Of a stretch of DNA of 64,000 bases, positions 27,858-36,083 are shown in pieces (positions within the stretch are counted from its first letter, which is position 1; the number at the start of each line of letters is the position of its first letter). The notes beneath the pieces were generated by a model. It had not been told where the DNA came from and did not search any database. It worked only from the letters and a program-made list of their open reading frames with translations. The stretch is taken from positions 124,001 to 188,000 of the forward strand of contig NZ_FCNT01000012.1 in assembly GCF_900021155.1 (NCBI RefSeq), given 5' to 3'. Source of the DNA: Alistipes sp. CHKCI003 (GTDB lineage Bacteria > Bacteroidota > Bacteroidia > Bacteroidales > Rikenellaceae). The position numbers were made by a program, and so were the translations under genes.

Positions 27858-29600
27858 TTACTCCAGCTTCAGCTCTTTTTTGATCGTTTCGATCCGCCCG
27901 TCCAGCTCGGCCGACACACGGTCGTAATCGTCCACGGAGGGCAGAGCGGCCTTCACGCCGAAATAGAACTTGATCTTCGGCTCCGTACCCGACGGGCGGA
28001 CCGACACGATCGTACCGTCTTCGGTGAACCACTGGAGCACGTTGCTCGCATCCTGCTCGATCGGGCTCTTGCACCCCGTCTTCACGTCGAGCGATTCGAG
28101 CGACTTGAAATCGTTGATCTTCACCACGGGCGAACCGAGAATCGTCTTGGGGGGCGCGGCGCGGAAATCGACCATCATCCGCTGGATCTGTTCGGCGCCC
28201 TCCTTGCCTTTGCGGACCACGGACACGAGCCCTTCGCGGTAGAAACCGTACTTCACGTAAAGGTCCTGCAACCATTCGAAAAGCGTCATGCCCAACGTAT
28301 CCATCGCCCATGCGGCCGCCTCGGCCGCCAGCGAGCAGGCCGACACGCCGTCCTTGTCGCGCACGTAGTCGCCGGCCAGATAGCCGAAGCTCTCCTCGCC
28401 GCCGCCGATGTATTTCATCCGGCCTTCCAACTCGCGGATGATCTTGGCGATGTACTTGAAACCCGTCAGGCATTCGAAGCACTTTACCCCGAAGCGGCCG
28501 GCCACGGCATTGGCCATGAGCGACGTAACGATGGTTTTCACGACATACTGCTTCCCGTCCAGACGCCCCAGCTCCGACCAGCGGGTCAACTGATAGCTCA
28601 GCAGCAGCACGAGGGTCTGATTGCCGTTCAGGAGCACGTATCCGCCTTTCCTGTCGCGCAGCGCCACGCCGATGCGGTCCGAATCGGGGTCCGTCGCCAG
28701 CACCAGATCGGCTTCCACCTTCCGTCCCAGTTCGATCGCCATCGACATCGTCTTGCGCTCCTCGGGATTGGGCGATTCGACCGTGGGGAAGTCGCCGTCG
28801 ACGACGGCCTGTTCGGGCACGACCGTGATGTTCGTGAAACCGAACTTGCGGAGCGAGGCGGGCACCAGCCGCACGCCGGCGCCGTGGAGCGGCGTATAGA
28901 CGATCTTCAGGTCGTGGCGGCGTGCGACGCTCTCGGGCGAAAGCGAGAGTTCGTGTATTTTATTAAGGTATCGCTCGTCGAACTCCTCGCCGAGCGGGCG
29001 GATGTTCTCCGCATGCTCGCCCGTGCGGATCATGCGGATGTCGGTGATCTTCGCCACCTCCTCGATGATGTTGCGGTCGTGGGGCGCCGTAACCTGTGCG
29101 CCGTCGGTCCAATAGGCTTTGTATCCGTTATATTCCTTCGGATTGTGCGAAGCCGTTACGACTACGCCGGACTGGCATTCGAGCTCGCGGATGGCGAAGC
29201 TCAGCTCGGGCGTCGGACGCAGCGCGTCGAACAGATAGACCGTGAAACCGTTCGAAGCGAAAATGTCGGCCACGCGCTCGGCGAACATCCGCGAATTGTT
29301 GCGGCTGTCGTGCCCCACGGCCACCCGGATCGGCTCCCCGGCGAAACACCTCTTCAGGTAGTTCGCAAGCCCCTGCGTGGCAGCGCCCACCGTATAAACG
29401 TTCATCCGATTGCTGCCCGCGCCCATGATGCCCCGCAGACCGCCCGTACCGAATTCGAGATCCTTGTAGAAACTCTCCACGAGTTCATTCATATTATTCT
29501 CCATCAGGTATTTAACCTGTTTCTTCGTATCTTCGTCGTAAGGACCGTCGAGCCACGTCTGCGCCTTTCGGAGCACCAATTGTTCCAATTCGTTTTCCAT
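27858..29600 (-). CDS. Phosphoglucomutase/phosphomannomutase (alpha-D-phosphohexomutase)
   Basis: The 580-residue enzyme interconverts hexose 1- and 6-phosphates, supplying sugar-nucleotide and storage pathways. It shows the N-terminal FGTGGLRGIMGAGSNRMN, the phosphoserine loop VVTASHNPKEYNGYKAYW, the metal site ATDPDSDRIGVA, the sugar-specificity loop GGGEESFGYLAGDYVRDKDG and the phosphate-binding SVRPSGTEPKIKFYF. The length matches the long PGM2-like Bacteroidota form. It is monocistronic with its own -7 element and is divergent from dnaA. It may feed the capsule pathway encoded next door, but its position outside the operon suggests a housekeeping role. Confidence 0.94.
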   Translation of the reverse strand: MENELEQLVLRKAQTWLDGPYDEDTKKQVKYLMENNMNELVESFYKDLEFGTGGLRGIMGAGSNRMNVYTVGAATQGLANYLKRCFAGEPIRVAVGHDSRNNSRMFAERVADIFASNGFTVYLFDALRPTPELSFAIRELECQSGVVVTASHNPKEYNGYKAYWTDGAQVTAPHDRNIIEEVAKITDIRMIRTGEHAENIRPLGEEFDERYLNKIHELSLSPESVARRHDLKIVYTPLHGAGVRLVPASLRKFGFTNITVVPEQAVVDGDFPTVESPNPEERKTMSMAIELGRKVEADLVLATDPDSDRIGVALRDRKGGYVLLNGNQTLVLLLSYQLTRWSELGRLDGKQYVVKTIVTSLMANAVAGRFGVKCFECLTGFKYIAKIIRELEGRMKYIGGGEESFGYLAGDYVRDKDGVSACSLAAEAAAWAMDTLGMTLFEWLQDLYVKYGFYREGLVSVVRKGKEGAEQIQRMMVDFRAAPPKTILGSPVVKINDFKSLESLDVKTGCKSPIEQDASNVLQWFTEDGTIVSVRPSGTEPKIKFYFGVKAALPSVDDYDRVSAELDGRIETIKKELKLE

Positions 29601-29656
29601 AAGTCTATTAGTTTTATTTATAGATATACAACTCGTTCCGTCAAAAATTTTATACG

Positions 29657-29664
29657 CAAATATA
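29657..29664 (-). promoter_or_regulatory. -7 element for the phosphohexomutase gene
   Basis: TATATTTG on the minus strand lies 56 bases upstream of the pgm-type gene start and matches TAnnTTTG. Confidence 0.6.
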
Positions 29665-29719
29665 GCTAAAAAATTCGAATCTTCACTATCAGCGAGTTAA
29701 AAAACCGCCCTCGAAAAGC

Positions 29720-29747
29720 CTTGTTTTTCTATATATAAAAAAACAAG
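29720..29747. promoter_or_regulatory. AT-rich palindrome upstream of dnaA
   Basis: CTTGTTTTT and its complement AAAAACAAG flank a TATATAT core in the divergent pgm-dnaA intergenic region. It could be an unwinding-type or regulatory element. It also resembles a terminator in form, but nothing upstream needs one. Confidence 0.45.
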
Positions 29748-29782
29748 ATTTGCAACTCGATTCGGGGAATTTTTTTACAATT

Positions 29783-29791
29783 TTATGCACA
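29783..29791 (+). promoter_or_regulatory. Candidate DnaA box ahead of dnaA
   Basis: TTATGCACA fits the TTATNCACA consensus exactly, 36 bases upstream of the chosen dnaA start. Only one exact match was seen in the intergenic region, with a poorer TTATACGCA at about 29,649. This suits autoregulation better than a full origin cluster. Confidence 0.5.
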
Positions 29792-29826
29792 ACTTTGTCT
29801 CGTCAAAATCGAGTACAACCCCCACT

Positions 29827-31239
29827 ATGCTGAACAACGCGCAGACATATAGCGATATGTGGCAGAGCTGCCTTGACCGCATCAAAACGCAGACCTCCGA
29901 AGAGGAGTTCGTCAAGTGGTTCCAGCCCATCGTTCCGCTCGAATTCGACGGAACGACTTTGCGCCTGCGCGTGCCCAATGCCAGCTACGTCTACCAGATC
30001 GAGAAGAACTACATCCCGTTCCTGCGTCCGATCATCTCGCAGCTCTACGGACAGCATACGCGGCTGCACTACGCCGTCCCCAAGTCCGACGCACAAAACA
30101 TGCCGGTCGCAGGGGAGACGGACAACACCGCCATCTCGCGGTTCAATACCCGGACCGACACGGCGAATATAAAAAATCCCTTCGTCATTCCCGGATTGAA
30201 GAAGATCGTCATCGATCCGCAGCTCAATCCCAACTACACGTTCGGGACCTTCATCGAGGGCGAATGCAACCGTCTGGCGCGTTCGGCGGCGATGTCTGTG
30301 GCGGTGAACCCGGGCAACAACCCGTTCAACCCCTTATATATATACGGCAATTCCGGACTGGGCAAAACCCACATCGTCCAGTCCGTAGGCCACGAAGTGC
30401 GGCAGCGCCATCCCGAGTTGCAGGTGCTCTACGTCTCGATGAACAAGTTTCAGGCGCAGTTCCAGACCGCCTACAAGAACGGCGAAATTCCCGATTTCAT
30501 CCATTTCTACCAGATGATCGACGTCCTGATTATCGACGACATTCAGGAATTGACGGGAAAAACCGGTACGCAAAATGCGTTCTTCAACATCTTCAACCAC
30601 CTGCAACTCGCCGGCAAACAGTTGATCCTCACGTCGGACAAGCCTCCCGTCGAGCTCAAGGACATCGAGCAGCGTCTGCTCACGCGATTCAAATGGGGCC
30701 TTTCGGCGCAGCTCGATACGCCCGATCACGACACCAAAATCAAGATCATCCGTGCGAAGTCGCTCAAACTCGGCGCCCAGATCTCGGACGAGGTGATCGA
30801 ATTCCTCGCGGAGAACATTTCGGCCAATGTGCGCGAAATCGAGGGGGCTCTCTCGTCGCTCGTGGCGAACGCCTCGTTCCTCGGCCGGAAGATCACCATT
30901 TCGCTGGCCAAGGAGATTCTGAAGGTGTACGTGCAACTTTACCAGAAAGAGATCACGATCGACCGCATCATCGAGGTGGTCTGCCAATACCTGAACCTCG
31001 ATTTCGCGCGCTTCAACTCCTCGGAGCGCACCCGTGAAATCGCACAGGCCCGCCAGATCGCCATGTATCTGGCCAAGCAGCACACCAAAGCGCCCCTCAC
31101 GACGATCGGCGCCTCCATCGGCGGCCGCAACCACGCCACGGTGCTCCATTCGTGCAAAGCCGTGTCGAATCTGATCGAGACCGACAAGGCTTTCCGCCGT
31201 CAGGTCGAAGAGATCGAGAAACTCGTCTTGGCCCAATAG
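29827..31239 (+). CDS. dnaA: Chromosomal replication initiator protein DnaA
   Basis: DnaA is the AAA+ ATPase that opens the replication origin. From ATG 29827 the product is 470 residues. Domain I starts MLNNAQTYSDMWQSCLDRIK. The ATPase domain has NFNP-like NPNYTFGTFIEG, Walker A GNSGLGKTHIVQSVG, Walker B VLIIDDIQ and the sensor region LTRFKWGLSAQL. Domain IV carries the box-recognition signature IGGRNHATVLHSC. An upstream ATG at 29785 would add 14 residues; it lies inside the candidate DnaA box, and domain I begins naturally at 29827. Flanked downstream by repeat copy 2. Confidence 0.95.
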   Translation: MLNNAQTYSDMWQSCLDRIKTQTSEEEFVKWFQPIVPLEFDGTTLRLRVPNASYVYQIEKNYIPFLRPIISQLYGQHTRLHYAVPKSDAQNMPVAGETDNTAISRFNTRTDTANIKNPFVIPGLKKIVIDPQLNPNYTFGTFIEGECNRLARSAAMSVAVNPGNNPFNPLYIYGNSGLGKTHIVQSVGHEVRQRHPELQVLYVSMNKFQAQFQTAYKNGEIPDFIHFYQMIDVLIIDDIQELTGKTGTQNAFFNIFNHLQLAGKQLILTSDKPPVELKDIEQRLLTRFKWGLSAQLDTPDHDTKIKIIRAKSLKLGAQISDEVIEFLAENISANVREIEGALSSLVANASFLGRKITISLAKEILKVYVQLYQKEITIDRIIEVVCQYLNLDFARFNSSERTREIAQARQIAMYLAKQHTKAPLTTIGASIGGRNHATVLHSCKAVSNLIETDKAFRRQVEEIEKLVLAQ

Positions 31240-31265
31240 GGCATACCGCGATACGAACAGAGAAG

Positions 31266-31372
31266 GGGCTGTCTAACAAATCTTAGACAGCTTTTTTCAT
31301 TCGTACTGCTATTCGAGACTTTTTTCCGAATACGCAATTCTCAGAGCGTTGAAAAAACTTGTTAGACAGCCC
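31266..31372 (+). repeat. Palindromic interspersed repeat, copy 2
   Basis: This 107-base element is in the same orientation as copy 1, with ends GGGCTGTCTAACAA and TTGTTAGACAGCCC. Its left end also forms a local hairpin (GCTGTCTAA / TTAGACAGC, 6-base loop) followed by T6, which would terminate dnaA. The inner hairpin is ATTCG / CGAAT where copy 1 has ATTCGGGAA / TTCCCAAT: the primary sequence differs but pairing is kept. Confidence 0.88.
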
Positions 31373-31487
31373 TTTTTTCGTCTCGGATACTCACACCCGA
31401 TAATACGCAAATGAAACCGTCTGCGCACCCGGTTTATTCGCCCTCTTCGGCACGAGCGCTTCCGCCCGGCAAAAGCAAATAAATTCG

Positions 31488-31495
31488 TACCTTTG
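31488..31495 (+). promoter_or_regulatory. -7 element for the WYL regulator
   Basis: TACCTTTG matches TAnnTTTG 52 bases ahead of the chosen start. It overlaps an upstream in-frame ATG at 31493, which excludes that ATG as a start. Confidence 0.65.
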
Positions 31496-31546
31496 CACCG
31501 AATCCGCCGGCTGCCGCACAGCCGCACGAAACGCACACTCGACCGC

Positions 31547-32449
31547 ATGGACCAACCCAAACTCGAAAGACTGCTGCGTCTGATGAAGATGCTCACGGCC
31601 AATACCACCTACACGGTGGACGACCTCGCCGAGCGGCTCGCCATGTCGCGGCGCACGGTCTACCGCTATATCGACACCTTCCGCGCAGCGGGCTTCGTCA
31701 TCAAGAAATCGGGCGACTGCATCCGCCTCGACAAGGAGTCGCCTCATTTCCGGGAGATTTCGCAGCTCGTACATTTCACCGAAGAGGAAGCCGTCATTCT
31801 GCGGCGGGCGATCGAGAGCATAGACGACACGAATCTGCTCAAACAAAACCTCAAACGCAAGCTCTACTCGGTCTACGACAACAAAACGCTGGCCCAGACC
31901 GTCGTCCGCGGACGCCATGCCCCCAACATCCATGCGCTGATCGGGGCGATCGAACAGCGGCGGCAGGTCATCCTCAAGAGCTACCAGTCGGCACACGGAA
32001 ACGCCGTGCGCGACCGCCGGGTGGAGCCTTTCGCCTTCACGACCAACTACGTGCAGGTGTGGTGCTACGACACGGAGGACGATGCCTGCAAGCTCTTCAA
32101 AACATCCCGCATCGGTGGGGTAGAGACGACCGAGGTTCCGTGGCAGCACGGTCCGGAACACCGCGAAGGGTACATCGACATCTTTCGCATGCACGGCGAA
32201 CACCGGCACCGCGTGAGGCTCGAACTGGGCATACGGGCCTATAATTTGCTCACCGAGGAGTATCCGCTCGCCGAACGGGACATCCGCGAAACCGGACCCG
32301 ACAAGTGGCTGCTCGACACGGAAGTGGCCGGCTATGCCGGAGTGGGACGTTTCGTGGCGGGGCTTCTGGACGACATCCGGATCGTCGAATCCTCCGGGTT
32401 GCGGCAATACGTACGCGACTATCTCTCGGCGAATATGCCGCACCTGTAG
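31547..32449 (+). CDS. WYL-domain transcriptional regulator with N-terminal HTH
   Basis: From ATG 31547 (MDQPKLERLLRLMKML) the product is 300 residues. An HTH_11/DeoR-like winged helix occupies residues about 5-60 (YTVDDLAERLAMSRRTVYRYIDTFRAAGF). A WYL domain lies at about 130-215 (VILKSYQSAHGNAVRDRRVEPFAFT...VWCYDTEDDACKLFKTSRI), and a WCX-like C-terminus follows. WYL regulators sense nucleic-acid or nucleotide ligands and often respond to DNA damage or phage. The target here is unknown and no defence genes are adjacent. The gene stands alone between repeat copy 2 and a gene-poor stretch. Confidence 0.9.
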   Translation: MDQPKLERLLRLMKMLTANTTYTVDDLAERLAMSRRTVYRYIDTFRAAGFVIKKSGDCIRLDKESPHFREISQLVHFTEEEAVILRRAIESIDDTNLLKQNLKRKLYSVYDNKTLAQTVVRGRHAPNIHALIGAIEQRRQVILKSYQSAHGNAVRDRRVEPFAFTTNYVQVWCYDTEDDACKLFKTSRIGGVETTEVPWQHGPEHREGYIDIFRMHGEHRHRVRLELGIRAYNLLTEEYPLAERDIRETGPDKWLLDTEVAGYAGVGRFVAGLLDDIRIVESSGLRQYVRDYLSANMPHL

Positions 32450-33988
32450 ACCGTCGCCCCTTTCCCGGCCGCGGCAAACCGTCATCCCCGCCGTTCGCCG
32501 AAACGATAAGCCGCGAAACCAATATCCCGGCCGACTGCGCGCTCCGCAATTTCACTCCTCGCTGCAAACGCTTGCGGCCGACAGATTCCCGCTCCGCAGA
32601 CGTCGGCCGCCTCCGCCGAGTTGCTCCTGAAAGATACGGCGCAGACCGACCGTCCTCGACATCGGACCGGATGCGCCGGCAAACTTGCACTCGGCGCTGC
32701 GGACAGGTTCCGACCTTCGGGGTTGCGCACCTGCCGTCCCCGCAGAAGACATTAGGGATGGAAATAGCCGCGCAAGACGTAGCGGGTGAGTATCCGTCGG
32801 AGAGGCGGGAGAATCTCGATACGGCGACCGAAATGCCGCAATACGAGTTGCGCGCAAGGGGTGGCACGGTATCGAATCGGTCAGCGTGCCGTCCAGATCG
32901 AAGATAAACCGACGATAGGTTCCCATAGGACGACAAGTTTGCACAGGATGAATTTTTCCTGCCAAAAGCAACCTCCCAACTCCGCGGTCGGACGGCCGGT
33001 TTTCGGTATTCGTGTATTTTCTACGAACAAAGGAGGAGGACCCGAATCATGAGACGGTTTGCGGATGTCGGCGGAAGTGTGTACCGTCGCTTTTTCCTTG
33101 AAGCGCCGTCTGCTTGCGGGACAGCCGTTCGGGCGGTTGCGGTCTTTCTGCGAAAACAGGGCGCTGCGAAAGCCTTAAAAAATTCCGACATATTTCCGAG
33201 ATAATTCCGAATTCCGACACATTATTTAACATAATATAAATATTATATCATTATTTATTATGCTGATCTCTTGCACTCTGCGCCATCGTTATGCCATACA
33301 TACGTCGTATCCGTCGAACGGCTCCTCTCTGCGGCCATTCCGCAAAATGTTTATCGGCTGCGGTCTTTCAGGAAAAAATACATCGCCGGGATATGCGCCG
33401 ATTCAGACGACGGCGATCTTCCCGTCGCACATCATAGCCCGATCAGTTGCAAGCTTTGTCTTTAGGCTGCCGGTCTGCGACGCCGACGGGAAAAAGCGCC
33501 GTATCGACCGATCATTCGCTGCCGAGCGTCGCGCTCCCGTACCGAAACGTGTGCTGTTTCCATTCATCCCCGGTGGCATTCGATAGCCGCCGATTCCTTT
33601 TCTATCTTGGCCGCAGGCTCCGCCGGATACGACGGGGAGCTTCCGCAGTCTTCAGCAACGGTTCGCAGCAGCGTCTCCGGACGATGCGCATGCACACGGT
33701 ATAGCAGACTGCCAATCCTCGGAGGAATCGACCGTTTGCGGAAGAGCTATTTTGTCGGTCGTGCTTTTTACTGCGAAAAAGAGGCTCGTTACGCATCCGT
33801 ATTTTCGCACGGTATTCGCCGCCGGGAACAGGGACAAGGACGAAGCATTTTCGGAGATATATTCGCAGCTCACGGACATGGGGAGCGGTTCCGATTTGCT
33901 GCGTCGACACCGGGATGCGGATATTCAGATTTTGCGATTGCGCGGTTTGTCATTCCGCGCTCCGCTTGTCGTTCGGCCGCGGAGGCGG
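32450..33988. other. Gene-poor interval, about 1.5 kb
   Basis: No intact gene is supported. The only recognisable coding signal is the HAD-phosphatase start at about 32,926 on the minus strand. The other frames are short, rich in Arg, Ser and Cys, and mutually overlapping. An AT-rich pocket lies at about 33,180-33,260. The interval probably consists of decayed genes. Confidence 0.55.
32800..32926 (-). pseudogene. HAD-family phosphatase remnant
   Basis: From the ATG at 32926 the minus strand reads MGTYRRFIFDLDGTLTDS, a perfect HAD motif I (DLDGT, nucleophile Asp) as in phosphoglycolate phosphatase-like proteins. Immediately afterwards the frame turns into low-complexity Pro/Arg/Ser sequence with no HAD cap or motifs II-IV in any frame. 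I read it as a gene that lost its body by frameshift or deletion. The downstream limit of the remnant is arbitrary. Confidence 0.6.
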
Positions 33989-34456
33989 CTATTTCTTCAT
34001 CACGAAACTGTCGAACGTGTGGTCGCTGTAAAACAACACGATTCGCTCCACGTCGCCGCGGAGCTGTCGGCCGATTGCAGTCGCCGCCTGTTCGCTCGCT
34101 CGCTCCGGCGGGTCGGATTCTCGGTCGGCTTCCGTCCGAATATCGGACCGAGGAGCCGTTGCGAACAGATTCGGTTCGTCCGTATCGGAGGCTCGTGGGC
34201 CGACGGACGCCATAACACCGGTCGCCGGTGCTTTTGCAGGAGGTTCGGCACGGTACATTTGATCGGAGTCGAGCAGCAGCCAGTCGGGATTGATCCGCGG
34301 GAACCGACGCAAAATTTTTTGCAGCAAATCGAATCCGGGTTTGTTGCGTCCGGATAGCAGATGGGAAATGCCGGACGGTTGGATTTCCAGAATCTCGGCA
34401 AGCCGGCTGGAGGTCAAACCTTCATCTTTCATCAATCGCTGCAATTTTTCCTTCAT
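33989..34456 (-). CDS. XRE-family helix-turn-helix regulator
   Basis: The 155-residue product has an N-terminal Cro/C1-type HTH (residues about 3-60; LTSSRLAEILEIQPSGISHLLSGRNKPGFDLLQKIL) followed by NPDWLLLDS, a common XRE continuation. A low-complexity linker (about 70-125) and a conserved-looking C-terminal tail (VERIVLFYSDHTFDSFVMKK) complete it. It has a full promoter with both -33 and -7 elements. An imperfect copy of the local TTACA-NN-TGTAA palindrome covers the -7 box, which suggests autoregulation (inference). Confidence 0.85.
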   Translation of the reverse strand: MKEKLQRLMKDEGLTSSRLAEILEIQPSGISHLLSGRNKPGFDLLQKILRRFPRINPDWLLLDSDQMYRAEPPAKAPATGVMASVGPRASDTDEPNLFATAPRSDIRTEADRESDPPERASEQAATAIGRQLRGDVERIVLFYSDHTFDSFVMKK

Positions 34457-34471
34457 TCGAATATTTTTTTA

Positions 34472-34502
34472 CAAATATAAACATTTTTCTTTTGTAAAAC
34501 AA
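34472..34502 (-). promoter_or_regulatory. Complete Bacteroidota promoter of the XRE gene
   Basis: The -7 TATATTTG (34,472-34,479) and a -33 TTG (34,500-34,502) are separated by 20 bases on the minus strand, close to the known TTTG-N19-21-TAnnTTTG layout. The sequence TTACAAATATAA at 34,469-34,480 overlaps the -7 box and is one base off the palindrome repeated further upstream. Confidence 0.7.
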
Positions 34503-35043
34503 GCAAATTTCACACCTGTAAATTATCGACAGCGATCAAAGTTGTTTACATTTGTAACTTCATGTATACTGTTAAATAGCGGTCCACATTCTCATCTCAT
34601 ATATTATATGATATAATTGAATATATAAATATGATTAACAGTAATATATAACAAAATATTACGGTTTGCATACCCGATCGATATTCTTCGAATCCCTTGA
34701 AGATATTCTATCGAATCAAAACTTTAGGTAATTATTTCAATCATCTGATATACTATGATATATTCGGTAATAATTCAACGATTGAATTCGTTCGAATCGC
34801 TGCTTGCAGAGGGTTTGTCCGCTCCCCTATTGTGAATTTACAACTTTAAACTATCAACAGAGATAAAGACTCGAATGCAATTACATGTGTAACATCAAAT
34901 TTCATTTTACAAGATTTCTTCTGTTTACATTTGTAAAACACCCTACCCTGAACAGACCGAAATATTCGTTTTTCACCTATTCGGATTTCTATCGGACGAA
35001 AATTTTCAACAATCCCGCTTTGCAGCTATATTATGTTAAAACA
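34503..35043. promoter_or_regulatory. AT-rich regulatory interval with repeated TTACA-NN-TGTAA palindromes
   Basis: This gene-free stretch is far more AT-rich than the surroundings. It holds three exact TTACA-NN-TGTAA palindromes, at 34,546-34,557, 34,881-34,892 and 34,925-34,936. Single half-sites occur near 34,517, 34,837 and 34,910. The middle (34,600-34,700) is nearly pure A/T. The palindromes look like operators; the XRE regulator beside them is the obvious candidate binder. Confidence 0.6.
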
Positions 35044-35086
35044 AATCGAATAGGATGACTTGCAGTGCAAGTCATCCTATTCGATT
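35044..35086 (-). terminator. 43-base near-perfect palindrome, probable terminator of the HIT gene
   Basis: Two 21-base arms are exactly complementary around a single central G. Read on the minus strand it lies about 30 bases after the HIT stop and is followed by TTGTTTTAAC, so it can act as an intrinsic terminator. Perfect pairing over 21 bases is longer than usual for a terminator. Confidence 0.7.
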
Positions 35087-35116
35087 CCAAGGATTTATAA
35101 TTTTGTAAACCGCCTT

Positions 35117-35503
35117 TTAGCGACTTAGTTTACGGGCTGTTTCCGCAAACTCTTCCGGAGTGAAAGAACGCTTTTCCCGTCGGAAATCGACGTCTTCCTC
35201 GCTGTTCATCGGGATCAAATGAATGTGGGCATGGGGCACCTCAAGCCCCAGAACGACGGTTGCCACCTTTTTACAGCCGGTTTCGCGCCGGATCTTGTCC
35301 GCAACGTGCTTGGCGAAAACCATCATCTCCCCCAGTGTCCGGTCGTCGAGGTCGTAGAAATAGTCCACCTCCTGTTTCGGTACGACCAGCGTATGCCCTT
35401 CGGCGAGGGGATGGATGTCGAGGAATGCGTAGAATCGTTCGTTCTCCGCCACTTTGTAGCTCGGAATTTCTCCGGCAATGATGCGTGAAAATACTGATGC
35501 CAT
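35117..35503 (-). CDS. HIT-family nucleotide hydrolase/transferase
   Basis: From ATG 35503 (MASVFSRIIAGEIPSYKVAENE) the product is 128 residues. It has the histidine triad VPHAHIHLIP at about residues 95-104 and the typical FLDIHPLAEGHTLVVPKQEVDYFYDL. It is Hint/HinT-like and probably hydrolyses AMP-linked compounds. An ATG ten codons upstream is less likely because family members begin at this Met. It follows the C39-like gene by 23 bases on the same strand, so the two may be cotranscribed. Confidence 0.92.
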   Translation of the reverse strand: MASVFSRIIAGEIPSYKVAENERFYAFLDIHPLAEGHTLVVPKQEVDYFYDLDDRTLGEMMVFAKHVADKIRRETGCKKVATVVLGLEVPHAHIHLIPMNSEEDVDFRREKRSFTPEEFAETARKLSR

Positions 35504-35526
35504 ATCGTTTCGATTATTTTTGGGTG

Positions 35527-36063
35527 TTAGCAATGGTTCGTGATCTGTGTAAGACGCAGACGGCGCCCGTTCGTTATCGGCAACTCTCCGGCAGTGCTTG
35601 CGTGAGGCTTATGGCGGCCTCCGGCTCGAACCTTTGCCAGCAGCCGGCGCACGCAGTAACTTGCCCTTCGCCTTTGTCGCATCCGGTCGGTTTTCTCGGC
35701 CGCCAGCACGATCCCCCTCCACAGAGGTTGGAATTGTTCTTGCGAAAAGCGGAGTTTTTTCCCTTGCGGCGTGCGGAGTACGACCGTATCGGGCGTAGTC
35801 CGCACGATCTCGCCGATCGGGTCGTCGATCGTGCGGAGCTGCACCAGACAGGGCGTTTCGATTTCGAGCAGTTGTTCCCACGTCAATCCGCAGGCCATGT
35901 GGTCTATGCCGAACCGGTCCAGCATATCGCTCACGCACCGGAGATTGTGCCGCATGGGATGGCGGTCGACATACTCCCGCAGCGTCAGCCGGTCGAGCCG
36001 GATGCCGATGCGGTGCAGGTAGTGTTCCAGCGTTCGGGCCGTATTTTCGATATAGGGTTCCAT
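35527..36063 (-). CDS. C39-peptidase-like domain protein, apparently truncated
   Basis: The 178-residue product begins MEPYIENTARTLEHYLHRIGI and has REYVDRHPMRHNLRCVSDMLDRFGIDHMACGLTWEQL and PCLVQLRTIDDPIGEIVRTT. This pattern matches my memory of the N-terminal C39-like domain of Bacteroidota proteins that continue into a VKOR and a thioredoxin domain. Here the protein stops after a basic tail (MRQRRRASYCVRRLLAKVRAGGR) with no VKOR membrane helices. The catalytic Cys motif of active C39 peptidases is absent. It is adjacent to a TlpA-like lipoprotein, 20 bases downstream of its stop. Function is unknown; the truncation reading is moderately confident. Confidence 0.6.
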   Translation of the reverse strand: MEPYIENTARTLEHYLHRIGIRLDRLTLREYVDRHPMRHNLRCVSDMLDRFGIDHMACGLTWEQLLEIETPCLVQLRTIDDPIGEIVRTTPDTVVLRTPQGKKLRFSQEQFQPLWRGIVLAAEKTDRMRQRRRASYCVRRLLAKVRAGGRHKPHASTAGELPITNGRRLRLTQITNHC

Positions 36064-36083
36064 GAGGCGTGGGATTCGGGCCT

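Noticed and set aside
27655-31372. Composite transposon carrying pgm-dnaA
   Set aside because: The flanking repeats are only about 105 bases, encode no transposase, and enclose housekeeping genes. A MITE/REP-like repeat family is the simpler reading.
33260-33704. Several overlapping open frames of 60-110 codons in the gene-poor interval
   Set aside because: They are Arg/Ser/Cys-rich, mutually overlapping and without promoter, start-site context or recognisable domain.
34600-34700. Possible tRNA or small structured RNA in the AT-rich interval
   Set aside because: No cloverleaf, T-loop or CCA-adjacent motif could be assembled. The AT-rich strings do not form a convincing extended fold.
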